Below are positions 16,582-22,125 of a DNA stretch of 22,125 nt, piece by piece. Source of the DNA: HRBIN30 sp964534275 (GTDB lineage: Bacteria; Desulfobacterota; Binatia; HRBIN30). How positions within the stretch are numbered: position 1 is the stretch's first letter; every line of letters begins with the position of its first letter. Below the pieces are notes generated by a model, which searched no databases, was not told the DNA's origin, and saw only the letters and a list, made by a program, of their open reading frames with translations. The translations under genes were made by a program, and so were the position numbers. Where the stretch lies: NCBI GenBank assembly GCA_964534275.1, contig CAZHQG010000040.1, positions 1-22,125 of the forward strand, written 5' to 3'.

Positions 16582-17775
16582 ATGCATCCCACGTTCAAAC
16601 AAATGATGAACGAGGTGGTGGCCTACGGGAGCTGCTGCGAGTGCGGCAGTTGCGTTCTCGTTTGCCCCCACAATGTGATCGACTACGTCGACGGCAAACC
16701 GAAGCAAGTTGCGAAGGCAACACTGCCGTTCGACTATTGCGGGATTAGCGAGGGCATTGGGTGCGACTGCTGTGCACAGGTGTGCCCCCGCCTTGGAGAA
16801 CGCGAACATCACTTGGTGCCCAAGTGGTACGGCGATGATGCCTCGCTCCAGCACGATGTGTTTGGTCCGTACCGGCGCATCGTTGCCGCCCGCAGTACAC
16901 TGCCCGAGGTGCTCGAGCGCTGCGAGGACGGCGGTGTCGTGACCACGATCCTCGTGTGGGGCTTGCGGTCAGGCCGGTTCGACGGAGCTGTTGTTTCTGC
17001 CACCGATGCGACGAAACCGTGTGCGCCGTACCCGAAAGCCATCACCACGCCCGAGGAAGCGGTGGCAGCAGCCAGTTCTTGGTACACCTATTGTCCGAAC
17101 AACCTCGCTTTGGCCGACGCGGAAAAGCAAGGGCTCGAGCGGGTTGCGTTTGTCGGCGTGCCTTGTCAGGTGACGCCGATTCGCAAAATGCAACTGGTCG
17201 ATCCGAGCTTTCTCGACAATGGTCGCAAGAAAGACAAAATCATCGAAAAACAGCGGCACTTCTTGAAGGGCTTCGGTGAGCGAGTGGCAGCGGTGGTGGG
17301 CTTGTTGTGCAGCGAAGTGTTCGATTTTCGCGAACTCATGCTCGAGACGATCGAGGGCAAACTCGGCATTCCCCTGGCCGAGGTTCGGCAGTTCAATGTG
17401 AAAGGCAAAATTCAAGTGTTCAAAAAGAACGGGGAGCTGGTGGAATACCCGCTCCGTGCCGCGCAAGAAACAGCTCGACCAGAGTGCCATCACTGCGCCG
17501 ATTTTTCCGCCGAGTTGGCGGACATTTCGTGTGGCGGTGTCGGCGCCTCCGGCTGGACCATTACGATCATCCGCAGCGCCTTGGGCGAGGAGATGTTCTC
17601 CACGTTGGAGCGCGAGGGCTTGGTGGAAACGCGCTCGATGAGCGAGTTCGAAAACTCGATGAAGGTCCTGCGGCGCTTGGCGCGTAAGCAACGGCAACGG
17701 GTTCCCGTTCCGCCGGGGCGCAGCGAGACTTGGGTACGTCCAGCACCGTTTGCAGCCCGCGGGCAGGAAGCCTAA
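16582..17775 (+). CDS. FrhB/FdhB-family F420-type iron-sulfur flavoprotein
   Basis: Protein of 397 residues of the coenzyme F420 hydrogenase/dehydrogenase beta-subunit family. Members carry FAD and Fe-S clusters and pass electrons between F420 or another carrier and a partner. The N-terminus has a ferredoxin-like cysteine set, CCECGSCVLVCP (Cys18, 19, 21, 24, 28), and a second cluster, GCDCCAQVCP (Cys61, 63, 64, 68). The FrhB core follows, with FVGVPCQVTPIRK near 191 and a late ECHHCADFSAELADISCGGVG segment (from about 303) that is characteristic of the family's C-terminal domain. ATG 16582 is chosen, with GAAGGGG about 9 nt upstream. It lies between comEC and a PAS sensor and probably shares their transcript. 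No hydrogenase, formate dehydrogenase or F420-synthesis gene is nearby, so the partner is unknown. Relatives also include plant-type HCAR and chlorophyll-reductase-like proteins. Confidence 0.87.
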   Translation: MHPTFKQMMNEVVAYGSCCECGSCVLVCPHNVIDYVDGKPKQVAKATLPFDYCGISEGIGCDCCAQVCPRLGEREHHLVPKWYGDDASLQHDVFGPYRRIVAARSTLPEVLERCEDGGVVTTILVWGLRSGRFDGAVVSATDATKPCAPYPKAITTPEEAVAAASSWYTYCPNNLALADAEKQGLERVAFVGVPCQVTPIRKMQLVDPSFLDNGRKKDKIIEKQRHFLKGFGERVAAVVGLLCSEVFDFRELMLETIEGKLGIPLAEVRQFNVKGKIQVFKKNGELVEYPLRAAQETARPECHHCADFSAELADISCGGVGASGWTITIIRSALGEEMFSTLEREGLVETRSMSEFENSMKVLRRLARKQRQRVPVPPGRSETWVRPAPFAARGQEA

Positions 17776-17791
17776 GGACACATCGTTCTCC

Positions 17792-18901
17792 ATGGCGGAA
17801 ACATCGCGCCCCCCGAAGTTCCCCCCGCATTATCTGGAACAGTTGATCGAGAGTTCACCGGACATCGTCATCGCGGTGGATCGCAGTGGCACGATCGTGT
17901 TTTACAACGACGGGGCGGAAAAAGTCCTCGGCTACACTGCGGCGGAAATTCTGGGGGAAAAAGTCACGAAAATTTACCCTTCCATGGCCGAGGCGCGGCG
18001 GGTGATGGCCGCGATGCGGAGCGAGGAGTACGGCGGCCCGGGAAAACTCAAGAATTTCGAGACCACGTTTGTCGACCGCCTGGGAGAGTCGATTCCGGTG
18101 GCGATTTCCGGATCGATTTTGTGCGACGAGGTCGGATTCGAGATCGGCTCCATCGGCTTCGCGAAGGACCTGCGCGACATCCGGCGCAAAGATCGCCTTG
18201 CGACGCTTGGAGAGGTGGCAGTGGCCGTGTGCCACGAGATCAACAATCCACTCGAGGCCATCGTCAACCAAGTAGAGTTGCTGGAGCGCTGTATCCGAGA
18301 GGCGGTGCCTGACGAGCGCGCTGTGGTGGAAGAAGAACGCATCGAGGCTGTGCGCCGCGAGATTGCCAAGATCCAGGCTGCGGTGAATCGACTGGTGGAG
18401 CTTGCCAAGGGGCAGGCGTACCAAACTCGAGAGTACCATGCCGGCGTGCAAATGACCGATCTGAAAGCAGCGGAGAAAAGCCGCAAGAGCCTTCCTCTCA
18501 AAGGATTGCGGGTGCTGGTGGTGGACGACGACGTGGGCGTATGCCACTCGCTGCGCGACCTGTTGCGGGGGGAGGGTTGCGAGGTGATCGAGGCGCACGA
18601 TGGGCTCGATGCGTTGCGCGTGCTGGACGTCACCCCGGTCGACATCGTGATCAGCGATGTCGTGATGCCCGACCTCGATGGGTACGACCTGTACATGGAA
18701 ATCCGCCGGCGCGGCTCCACGCCGGTCATTTTGATGACCGGCTACTATTACGATCGCGACCACGTCATCAAGCGGAGCCGTTTGCAGGGGCTTCAGGGCG
18801 TGCTGTTCAAGAAGCCCATCGACCCCGAACGGTTGAAAAATCTCATCTTGGAGTTGACCCGGCCGCGGCAGGAGAACGAGCGGGCGGCTCCCGCCGCGTA
18901 G
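17792..18901 (+). CDS. PAS - HisKA - receiver protein lacking an ATPase domain
   Basis: Signalling protein of 369 residues with three visible parts. Residues 12-130 form a PAS domain (LIESSPDIVIAVDRSGTIVFYND and LGYTAAEILG). Residues 131-209 form a dimerisation/phosphoacceptor segment with His149 in VCHEINNPLEAIVNQ, preceded by the usual LATLGEVAVAV. Residues 237-356 form a receiver with the acidic pocket Asp245-247, phosphoacceptor Asp289 in VISDVVMPDLDGYD, Thr316 and Lys341. The HATPase_c domain that should lie between HisKA and receiver is absent: only about 27 residues (210-236) join them, and no N-box or G-box is seen. It cannot autophosphorylate by itself and may be a phosphorelay intermediate. 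ATG 17792 is chosen; AGGA lies about 14 nt upstream, a little far. It starts 16 bp after the FrhB-like gene. Its last 59 bp overlap a gene on the other strand. Confidence 0.88.
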   Translation: MAETSRPPKFPPHYLEQLIESSPDIVIAVDRSGTIVFYNDGAEKVLGYTAAEILGEKVTKIYPSMAEARRVMAAMRSEEYGGPGKLKNFETTFVDRLGESIPVAISGSILCDEVGFEIGSIGFAKDLRDIRRKDRLATLGEVAVAVCHEINNPLEAIVNQVELLERCIREAVPDERAVVEEERIEAVRREIAKIQAAVNRLVELAKGQAYQTREYHAGVQMTDLKAAEKSRKSLPLKGLRVLVVDDDVGVCHSLRDLLRGEGCEVIEAHDGLDALRVLDVTPVDIVISDVVMPDLDGYDLYMEIRRRGSTPVILMTGYYYDRDHVIKRSRLQGLQGVLFKKPIDPERLKNLILELTRPRQENERAAPAA

Positions 18902-19334
18902 GAGTAGGCCGCGGGGTGGTCGGTGTGCGCGTGGGAGTGGGTGCCGGGGCGACCCAAAGCGTGAGCTTGCCCGAGCTGGTTTGAAACACCGCCTTTTCGC
19001 CGCCGACACTGACAACCGTTCCCAAGCCGGGAACTTCTTCTCCTTGGCGGAAAATCCCATGTTGCCCGTTCGGCTGCTCGACCACGGCGTACAATTGGCC
19101 AGCGTTCTCGGCGACCCCGGCAAGCCGGTAGCCGGAGGGAGGCTCAGCCACTTCTCGCGCGGTTGGCGAGGGCGACGGTGTGGGCAACGAGGCCGCAGTT
19201 GCCTGAGCGGGAGGAGTCGGCAAGCCGGCCACTTCCACCGGACTTGCTCGGAACCAGCCGAACAGCCACAGTAGCGCGGCGACAACCAAGGTCGTCATCA
19301 TGCCCGCAAGAAAGGCCCACACACGCTGGTCCAT
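18843..19334 (-). CDS. Membrane-anchored protein with GspC-like (HR) domain
   Basis: Protein of 163 residues of uncertain function. Residues 7-29 form one hydrophobic segment (FLAGMMTTLVVAALLWLFGWF), probably a membrane anchor. A Pro/Ser/Thr-rich linker runs to about 67. A compact domain at 68-128 (YRLAGVAENAGQLYAVVEQ, GIFRQGEEVPGLGTVVSV, VFQTSSGKLTLW) has the 'gvv..gg...aii...g.qgvyrvGd.ipG.tv..I..d.Vvl...G..e.l' pattern of the type II secretion GspC homology region. A Pro/Thr/Arg-rich tail ends the protein. The ATG at 19334 is used; a GTG at 19349 is also possible. Its 3' end overlaps the sensor gene by 59 bp, and it diverges from the VanZ-like gene. No other type II secretion gene is nearby, so a GspC role is not shown. 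The GspC resemblance is a judgement by eye. Confidence 0.7.
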   Translation of the reverse strand: MDQRVWAFLAGMMTTLVVAALLWLFGWFRASPVEVAGLPTPPAQATAASLPTPSPSPTAREVAEPPSGYRLAGVAENAGQLYAVVEQPNGQHGIFRQGEEVPGLGTVVSVGGEKAVFQTSSGKLTLWVAPAPTPTRTPTTPRPTPTRREPPARSPAAAGSTPR

Positions 19335-19367
19335 CACGCCCACCCGCACTCAGTGAAATCTGCCATC

Positions 19368-19859
19368 ATGGATCCCACGCCAGCCTCGCCGTCGGTTTCC
19401 GTTTACCACTGGCTGCACATCTTACGATACTGGGCCGTCGTTGCACTTTGGATGGCGTGTATTTCCGCATTTTCGACCGACCCGTTTTCCGCGCAAAACA
19501 CCCACCGCTACATCGATCCAGTGTTGCGCTGGTTGTTTCCCGACCTCACCCCCGCCGGCTTTGTGCTCGCGCACACCATCGTTCGCAAGACAGCGCATTT
19601 TACCGAGTTCTTCATCTTGGCGACGTTGGTGTTTTGGGCTAGCCGCCGCGGCCGGCCGCTGCGATGGCACTGGGCGTGGAGCGCGCAGGCCCTGGTGCTG
19701 TCGGGTGCGTGGGCGCTTCTCGACGAATTGCATCAAGCATTCGTGATCAGCCGCACGGCTTCGCTTTGGGACAGCGGGATCGATGCGCTTGGAGCCCTCG
19801 CCAGCCAGTGCGTCTTGTATGCTCGCGCACGCTGGAAGCACGGCGCTTCCGTTGGCTGA
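19368..19859 (+). CDS. VanZ-like membrane protein
   Basis: Protein of 163 residues with about four hydrophobic segments. The VanZ pattern is clear: IVRKTAHFTEFFILATLVFW (71-90), then LDELHQAFVISRTASLWDSGIDALGA (118-143), where R-K-x-A-H, D-E-x-H-Q and the later D-x-G-I-D are the conserved positions. VanZ gives low-level teicoplanin resistance in enterococci, but most chromosomal VanZ-like proteins have no known function, and resistance should not be assumed here. The ATG at 19368 is taken; a GTG at 19353 is the alternative, and neither has a ribosome binding site. rnhB follows after 51 bp, perhaps on the same transcript. Confidence 0.88.
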   Translation: MDPTPASPSVSVYHWLHILRYWAVVALWMACISAFSTDPFSAQNTHRYIDPVLRWLFPDLTPAGFVLAHTIVRKTAHFTEFFILATLVFWASRRGRPLRWHWAWSAQALVLSGAWALLDELHQAFVISRTASLWDSGIDALGALASQCVLYARARWKHGASVG

Positions 19860-19900
19860 GGGTGGCGCGTGCTCTTTACTGTTCGCTGCGGCCGTTGTTT

Positions 19901-19905
19901 AAGGA
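19901..19905 (+). promoter_or_regulatory. Ribosome binding site fixing the rnhB GTG start
   Basis: AAGGA lies 5 nt before GTG 19911. This favours that codon over the GTG at 19869, which has no such site. Confidence 0.7.
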
Positions 19906-19910
19906 CCGGC

Positions 19911-20579
19911 GTGAGCACCGCACGGCGCAAGCGCGAGGTTCCTGACTTGTTCCGCTTCGAACGCGAGCTGTGGGCTTGCGGCGTACGCTGGGTTGCCGGT
20001 TGCGACGAAGTTGGCGTGGGCCCCCTAGCGGGTCCGGTGGTGGCCGCTGCGGTCGTGATGTCGCCAACGGTGGATGTTGCCGGAGTGCGGGATTCGAAGA
20101 CCCTCACAGCTCGGCAGCGAGAAGAGCTTGCCCGCCGGATCGAAGCGGCTGCCGTATCCATCGGGGTCGGGGTGGTGGATGCGACCGAAATCGACCGGAT
20201 GAACGTGCTGCGTGCCACGTTGGAAGCCATGCGGCGAGCAGTGAACGCGCTGCACGTAAAGCCAGACTTTTTGCTCGTCGACGCGCGGACGGTTCCCGGG
20301 GTTGCCATTCCCCAGCGTGCGATCGTCGATGGAGATGCCCTCAGCTACTCCATCGCTGCAGCAAGCATCGTCGCGAAAGTGCGACGCGACGCGATGATGC
20401 GTCAGTGGCACGAGCAGTACCCGCAGTACGGATTCGACCGGAACATGGGCTATGGCACGCGAGAGCACTTGCAAGCGCTGGCACGATTTGGTCCTTGCCC
20501 GCTGCACCGGCGATCGTTCGCGCCTGTGCGCCAGTTGGGATTGTTTCCGAGCGGCGGGAACGGCGGCGGGCCCGGTTGA
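19911..20579 (+). CDS. rnhB: Ribonuclease HII, with altered GRG motif
   Basis: Protein of 222 residues that cuts RNA in RNA/DNA hybrids and starts removal of single ribonucleotides from DNA. Catalytic acids are visible: Asp32-Glu33 in AGCDEVG, Asp124 in LLVDA, Asp142 in VDGDALSYSIAAASIVAKV. The 18-residue spacing between the last two matches T. maritima RNase HII (Asp107, Asp125). The C-terminal YPQYGFDRNMGYGTREHLQAL block, which holds the substrate-contacting tyrosine, is normal. The oddity is at the N-terminus: the family reads DEAGRGPLAGP, whereas here it reads DEVGVGPLAGP, so Arg of the GRG motif is Val36. The start is GTG 19911, preceded by AAGGA at 5 nt. The HAD gene follows 50 bp downstream. 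Confidence 0.94.
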   Translation: MSTARRKREVPDLFRFERELWACGVRWVAGCDEVGVGPLAGPVVAAAVVMSPTVDVAGVRDSKTLTARQREELARRIEAAAVSIGVGVVDATEIDRMNVLRATLEAMRRAVNALHVKPDFLLVDARTVPGVAIPQRAIVDGDALSYSIAAASIVAKVRRDAMMRQWHEQYPQYGFDRNMGYGTREHLQALARFGPCPLHRRSFAPVRQLGLFPSGGNGGGPG

Positions 20580-20629
20580 GCGGTCGCTTGCTGGCAGAGT
20601 TGGCGCGGAGGAGCTAGCAACCGCCGGCA

Positions 20630-21250
20630 ATGAAATTTCGCGCCGTACTGTTCGACATTGGTGGCGTGGTGGTCGGTTCTCCCCTGCACGCGATTGCTGC
20701 TTACGAGCGTGCACGCGGCTTGCCGGCGGGGTGGATCAATCACCACATCGTCCGCAGCGGGTCGGAAGGCGCGTGGGCGCGACTCGAACGCGGCGAGCTG
20801 AAATTGGAGGAGTTCGTCCCGCTGTTCGAAGCCGAGTGCCAGCAGGCTGGGGTAGCCATTGCGGCAGCCGAACTCATGGAGATGGTGCAAGCGGCAACGG
20901 TGCCGCGCCCGCAAATGATTCGCGCGATTCACCGCATCCGTGGGGCCGGGCTGCGCACCGCAGCGGTGACCAACAATTGGCTGAGCGAGCATGACGACAC
21001 GACACCGTTTTCGGAACTGTTCGACGTGGTCGTAGAGTCTGCCCGTTTGGGTGTGCGCAAACCGGACCCGCGGATTTTCACCCACACCTGTTCTCAGCTT
21101 GGCGTCGAGCCCCCGGAAGCCGTGTTTCTCGATGACATCGGTCAAAATCTCAAGGCTGCGCGGGCCCTGGGCATGGCCACCATCAAGGTAGCCGATCCGG
21201 AAGTTGCTCTGGCCGAACTCGAGCAGCTCCTGGGGTTTTCCGTACGCTGA
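20630..21250 (+). CDS. HAD-superfamily hydrolase, subfamily IA
   Basis: Phosphatase-like protein of 206 residues. The four HAD motifs are present: motif I FDIGGVV with nucleophile Asp9, motif II Thr114 in AAVTNNW, motif III Lys144 in GVRKPDP, and motif IV Asp168-Asp169 in VFLDDIGQN. A helical cap lies between I and II (about 18-90), as in subfamily IA with a C1 cap. The second Asp of the DxD pair in motif I is replaced by Gly (DIG), as in the YihX/ACAD10/epoxide-hydrolase-N group, which includes active phosphatases. The substrate is not deducible. GGAGGAG lies about 16 nt before ATG 20630, rather far, so translation may be weak. It follows rnhB by 50 bp and may be cotranscribed. Confidence 0.9.
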   Translation: MKFRAVLFDIGGVVVGSPLHAIAAYERARGLPAGWINHHIVRSGSEGAWARLERGELKLEEFVPLFEAECQQAGVAIAAAELMEMVQAATVPRPQMIRAIHRIRGAGLRTAAVTNNWLSEHDDTTPFSELFDVVVESARLGVRKPDPRIFTHTCSQLGVEPPEAVFLDDIGQNLKAARALGMATIKVADPEVALAELEQLLGFSVR

Positions 21251-21299
21251 CTTACGCGCGTGTTGAGTTCGCCTCCGCGGCCGGCGTAAAATCGTGCCA

Positions 21300-21305
21300 G
21301 GAGGT
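21300..21305 (+). promoter_or_regulatory. Ribosome binding site fixing the tandem-ACT gene start
   Basis: AGGAGG ends 6 nt before ATG 21312, a strong site that fixes this start over an upstream in-frame start at 21294. Confidence 0.75.
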
Positions 21306-21311
21306 GGCTCT

Positions 21312-21767
21312 ATGGCGATGACGGTCAAGCAAGTCACATTGTGGCGGAAAGAAGTGCAAAATGCGCCGGGCATCTTGGCCGAGGTATTGGAGCCGCTGGC
21401 CGCGAGCGGTGCCAATCTGCGTGTGGTGATGGGTTATGCCCTCGGAGACACAGGGCGTGCCGCAGTGGAAGTATTTCCCGTCACCGGAAAAAAACTCACC
21501 CAAGCGGCAACCCAAGCGGGATTGCAGCCGGCCCAAGTGGCCGCGTTGTTCGTGGAGGGCGACGACCGCCCCGGCTTGGGGGCAGCAATGGCCCGCGGCA
21601 TTGCCAACGCGGGTGTGAACATCGAGTTTGTGGTGGCACAAACCGTAGGGCGTAAGTTCTCGGCTGTGTTCGGCTTCCGCTCTGCCGACGACGCCCGCGC
21701 CGCTGCGAAAGCGATCAAAGCCGCCGCAAAGCCTGCCCGGACGGCAAAGCCGCGCCGCAAGCGCTGA
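21312..21767 (+). CDS. Tandem ACT-domain protein with basic tail
   Basis: Protein of 151 residues made of two ACT-like repeats and a basic end. Repeat one (about 5-58) has a NAPGILAEVLEPLAASGANL strand-helix pattern. Repeat two (about 78-135) has DDRPGLGAAMARGIANAGVNI, the standard ACT 'DxPGxLxxxxxxLxxxGxNI' core, then FSAVFGFRSADDARAAAKAI. The last 15 residues are Lys/Arg-rich. Stand-alone ACT proteins usually bind amino acids or other small ligands and regulate enzymes; no enzyme domain is fused here, so the ligand and target are unknown. ATG 21312 is fixed by AGGAGG. It follows the HAD gene by 61 bp. Confidence 0.87.
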   Translation: MAMTVKQVTLWRKEVQNAPGILAEVLEPLAASGANLRVVMGYALGDTGRAAVEVFPVTGKKLTQAATQAGLQPAQVAALFVEGDDRPGLGAAMARGIANAGVNIEFVVAQTVGRKFSAVFGFRSADDARAAAKAIKAAAKPARTAKPRRKR

Positions 21768-21922
21768 GCATTCAGTTCTCTCGCAATACGAGCAGCGGAT
21801 TTCCCGAACGTATCGAGCGCCGGCAACCTGTCAGGCCTTTCCTTTGCCTGCGCCGCGCCTGTACATCGCCCGCCGGTAGGGCGGACGATTGTCTGAACCA
21901 CGCGCGTTTCCGTGTGCTGTAC

Positions 21923-21943
21923 GGGCACGGCGGCACCGTGCCC
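21923..21943. repeat. Palindromic element 1 (8-bp stem)
   Basis: GGGCACGG at 21923-21930 pairs with CCGTGCCC at 21936-21943 around a 5-nt loop, with TAC before it and TGAAAT after it. It resembles dispersed GC-rich palindromes with 'TA(C/G)GGGC...GCCC' ends. Confidence 0.6.
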
Positions 21944-22004
21944 TGAAATCATCGCATCCACGCCAGTGCCCATCGCCACGTTTGCACCACGGATGTCGTG
22001 GGGC

Positions 22005-22038
22005 GTTGTAGGGGCGGTTCCTGAACCGCCCCTACAAC
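22005..22038. repeat. Palindromic element 2 (15-bp stem)
   Basis: GTTGTAGGGGCGGTT (22005-22019) is perfectly complementary to AACCGCCCCTACAAC (22024-22038) with a 4-nt centre. It shares the 10-mer TGTAGGGGCG with element 3. Confidence 0.8.
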
Positions 22039-22099
22039 TGGTACGCCGGGCGCGCTGCGATGTTCCTTGGTGTAACGCACGCGGCTGTACGCACGGCAT

Positions 22100-22125
22100 G
22101 TAGGGGCGACGCGGTGCGTCGCCCT
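22100..22125. repeat. Palindromic element 3, cut by window end
   Basis: GTAGGGGCGACGC pairs with GCGTCGCCC around GGT, with a 9-bp perfect stem visible at 22104-22112 and 22116-22124. It is truncated by the window edge; the expected CCTAC end lies outside. Confidence 0.7.

Larger units (their letters stand above)
21768..22125. other. Non-coding right end with palindromic repeats
   Basis: About 360 bp with no supported gene. The ORFs that cross it on either strand look like chance frames. It carries three inverted repeats, listed separately. A weaker CCGCC/GGCGG inverted repeat at about 21871-21885 may be a degenerate copy. Confidence 0.55.

Noticed and set aside
17855..19285. 476-residue open frame on the minus strand opposite the PAS sensor
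   Set aside because: Antisense to a gene with clear PAS and receiver motifs; its product is His/Arg/Leu/Pro-rich and matches no family, as expected of a high-GC shadow.
19368..19859. VanZ-like gene as a glycopeptide resistance gene
   Set aside because: No vanHAX or regulators; chromosomal VanZ-like proteins are mostly unrelated to resistance.

Overview
This window is an ordinary-looking, high-GC bacterial chromosome segment with about 20 protein genes, one tRNA and a few palindromic repeats. Short intergenic gaps, GTG starts with good Shine-Dalgarno sequences and long antisense shadow ORFs all fit a GC-rich genome. An HLD-I haloalkane dehalogenase, an F420-type FrhB-like flavoprotein and a TesB thioesterase suggest an environmental, metabolically versatile lineage. 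Deltaproteobacteria-like or Binatota-like groups, or actinobacteria, would fit, but the phylum cannot be decided from this sequence alone. No phage, integrase, transposase, CRISPR array or rRNA was seen.

Layout. At the left edge is the C-terminal tail of a probable MutY, followed by a zinc alcohol dehydrogenase (517-1515, +). On the minus strand lies a probable pair made of a class III aminotransferase and argC (3909-1546). Upstream of it, on the same strand, is an NAD(P)-dependent amine-dehydrogenase/dihydrodipicolinate-reductase-like gene (4143-5207). A small HNH nuclease gene (minus) diverges from a haloalkane dehalogenase gene, dhmA (5870-6763, +). tRNA-Gly(CCC) follows, with a consensus-like promoter and a hairpin terminator. 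Next are tesB and a large secreted matrixin-type metalloprotease (both minus), then a divergent SnoaL/NTF2-like gene. A Cys-type glutathione peroxidase (minus) diverges from a two-gene ABC exporter of the NodI/NodJ-DrrA/B type (+).

After a 516-bp gap comes the most interesting block: comEC, an FrhB-like Fe-S/flavin protein, and a PAS-HisKA-receiver protein that lacks an ATPase domain. They are spaced 17 and 16 bp apart on the plus strand and look like one operon. The last gene overlaps convergently with a small membrane-anchored protein carrying a GspC-like domain. Then come VanZ-like, rnhB, HAD hydrolase and tandem-ACT genes on the plus strand. The right end (about 21.9-22.1 kb) is non-coding and carries three palindromes resembling dispersed REP-like elements.

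How the genes work together. Most of the window is housekeeping or general metabolism: arginine synthesis, DNA repair and replication (MutY, RNase HII), acyl-CoA turnover, peroxide defence, and detoxification of alcohols and haloalkanes. No convincing new defence or mobile system was found. The best candidates for follow-up are the comEC/FrhB/ATPase-less sensor operon, the altered GRG motif in RNase HII, and the palindromic repeat cluster.
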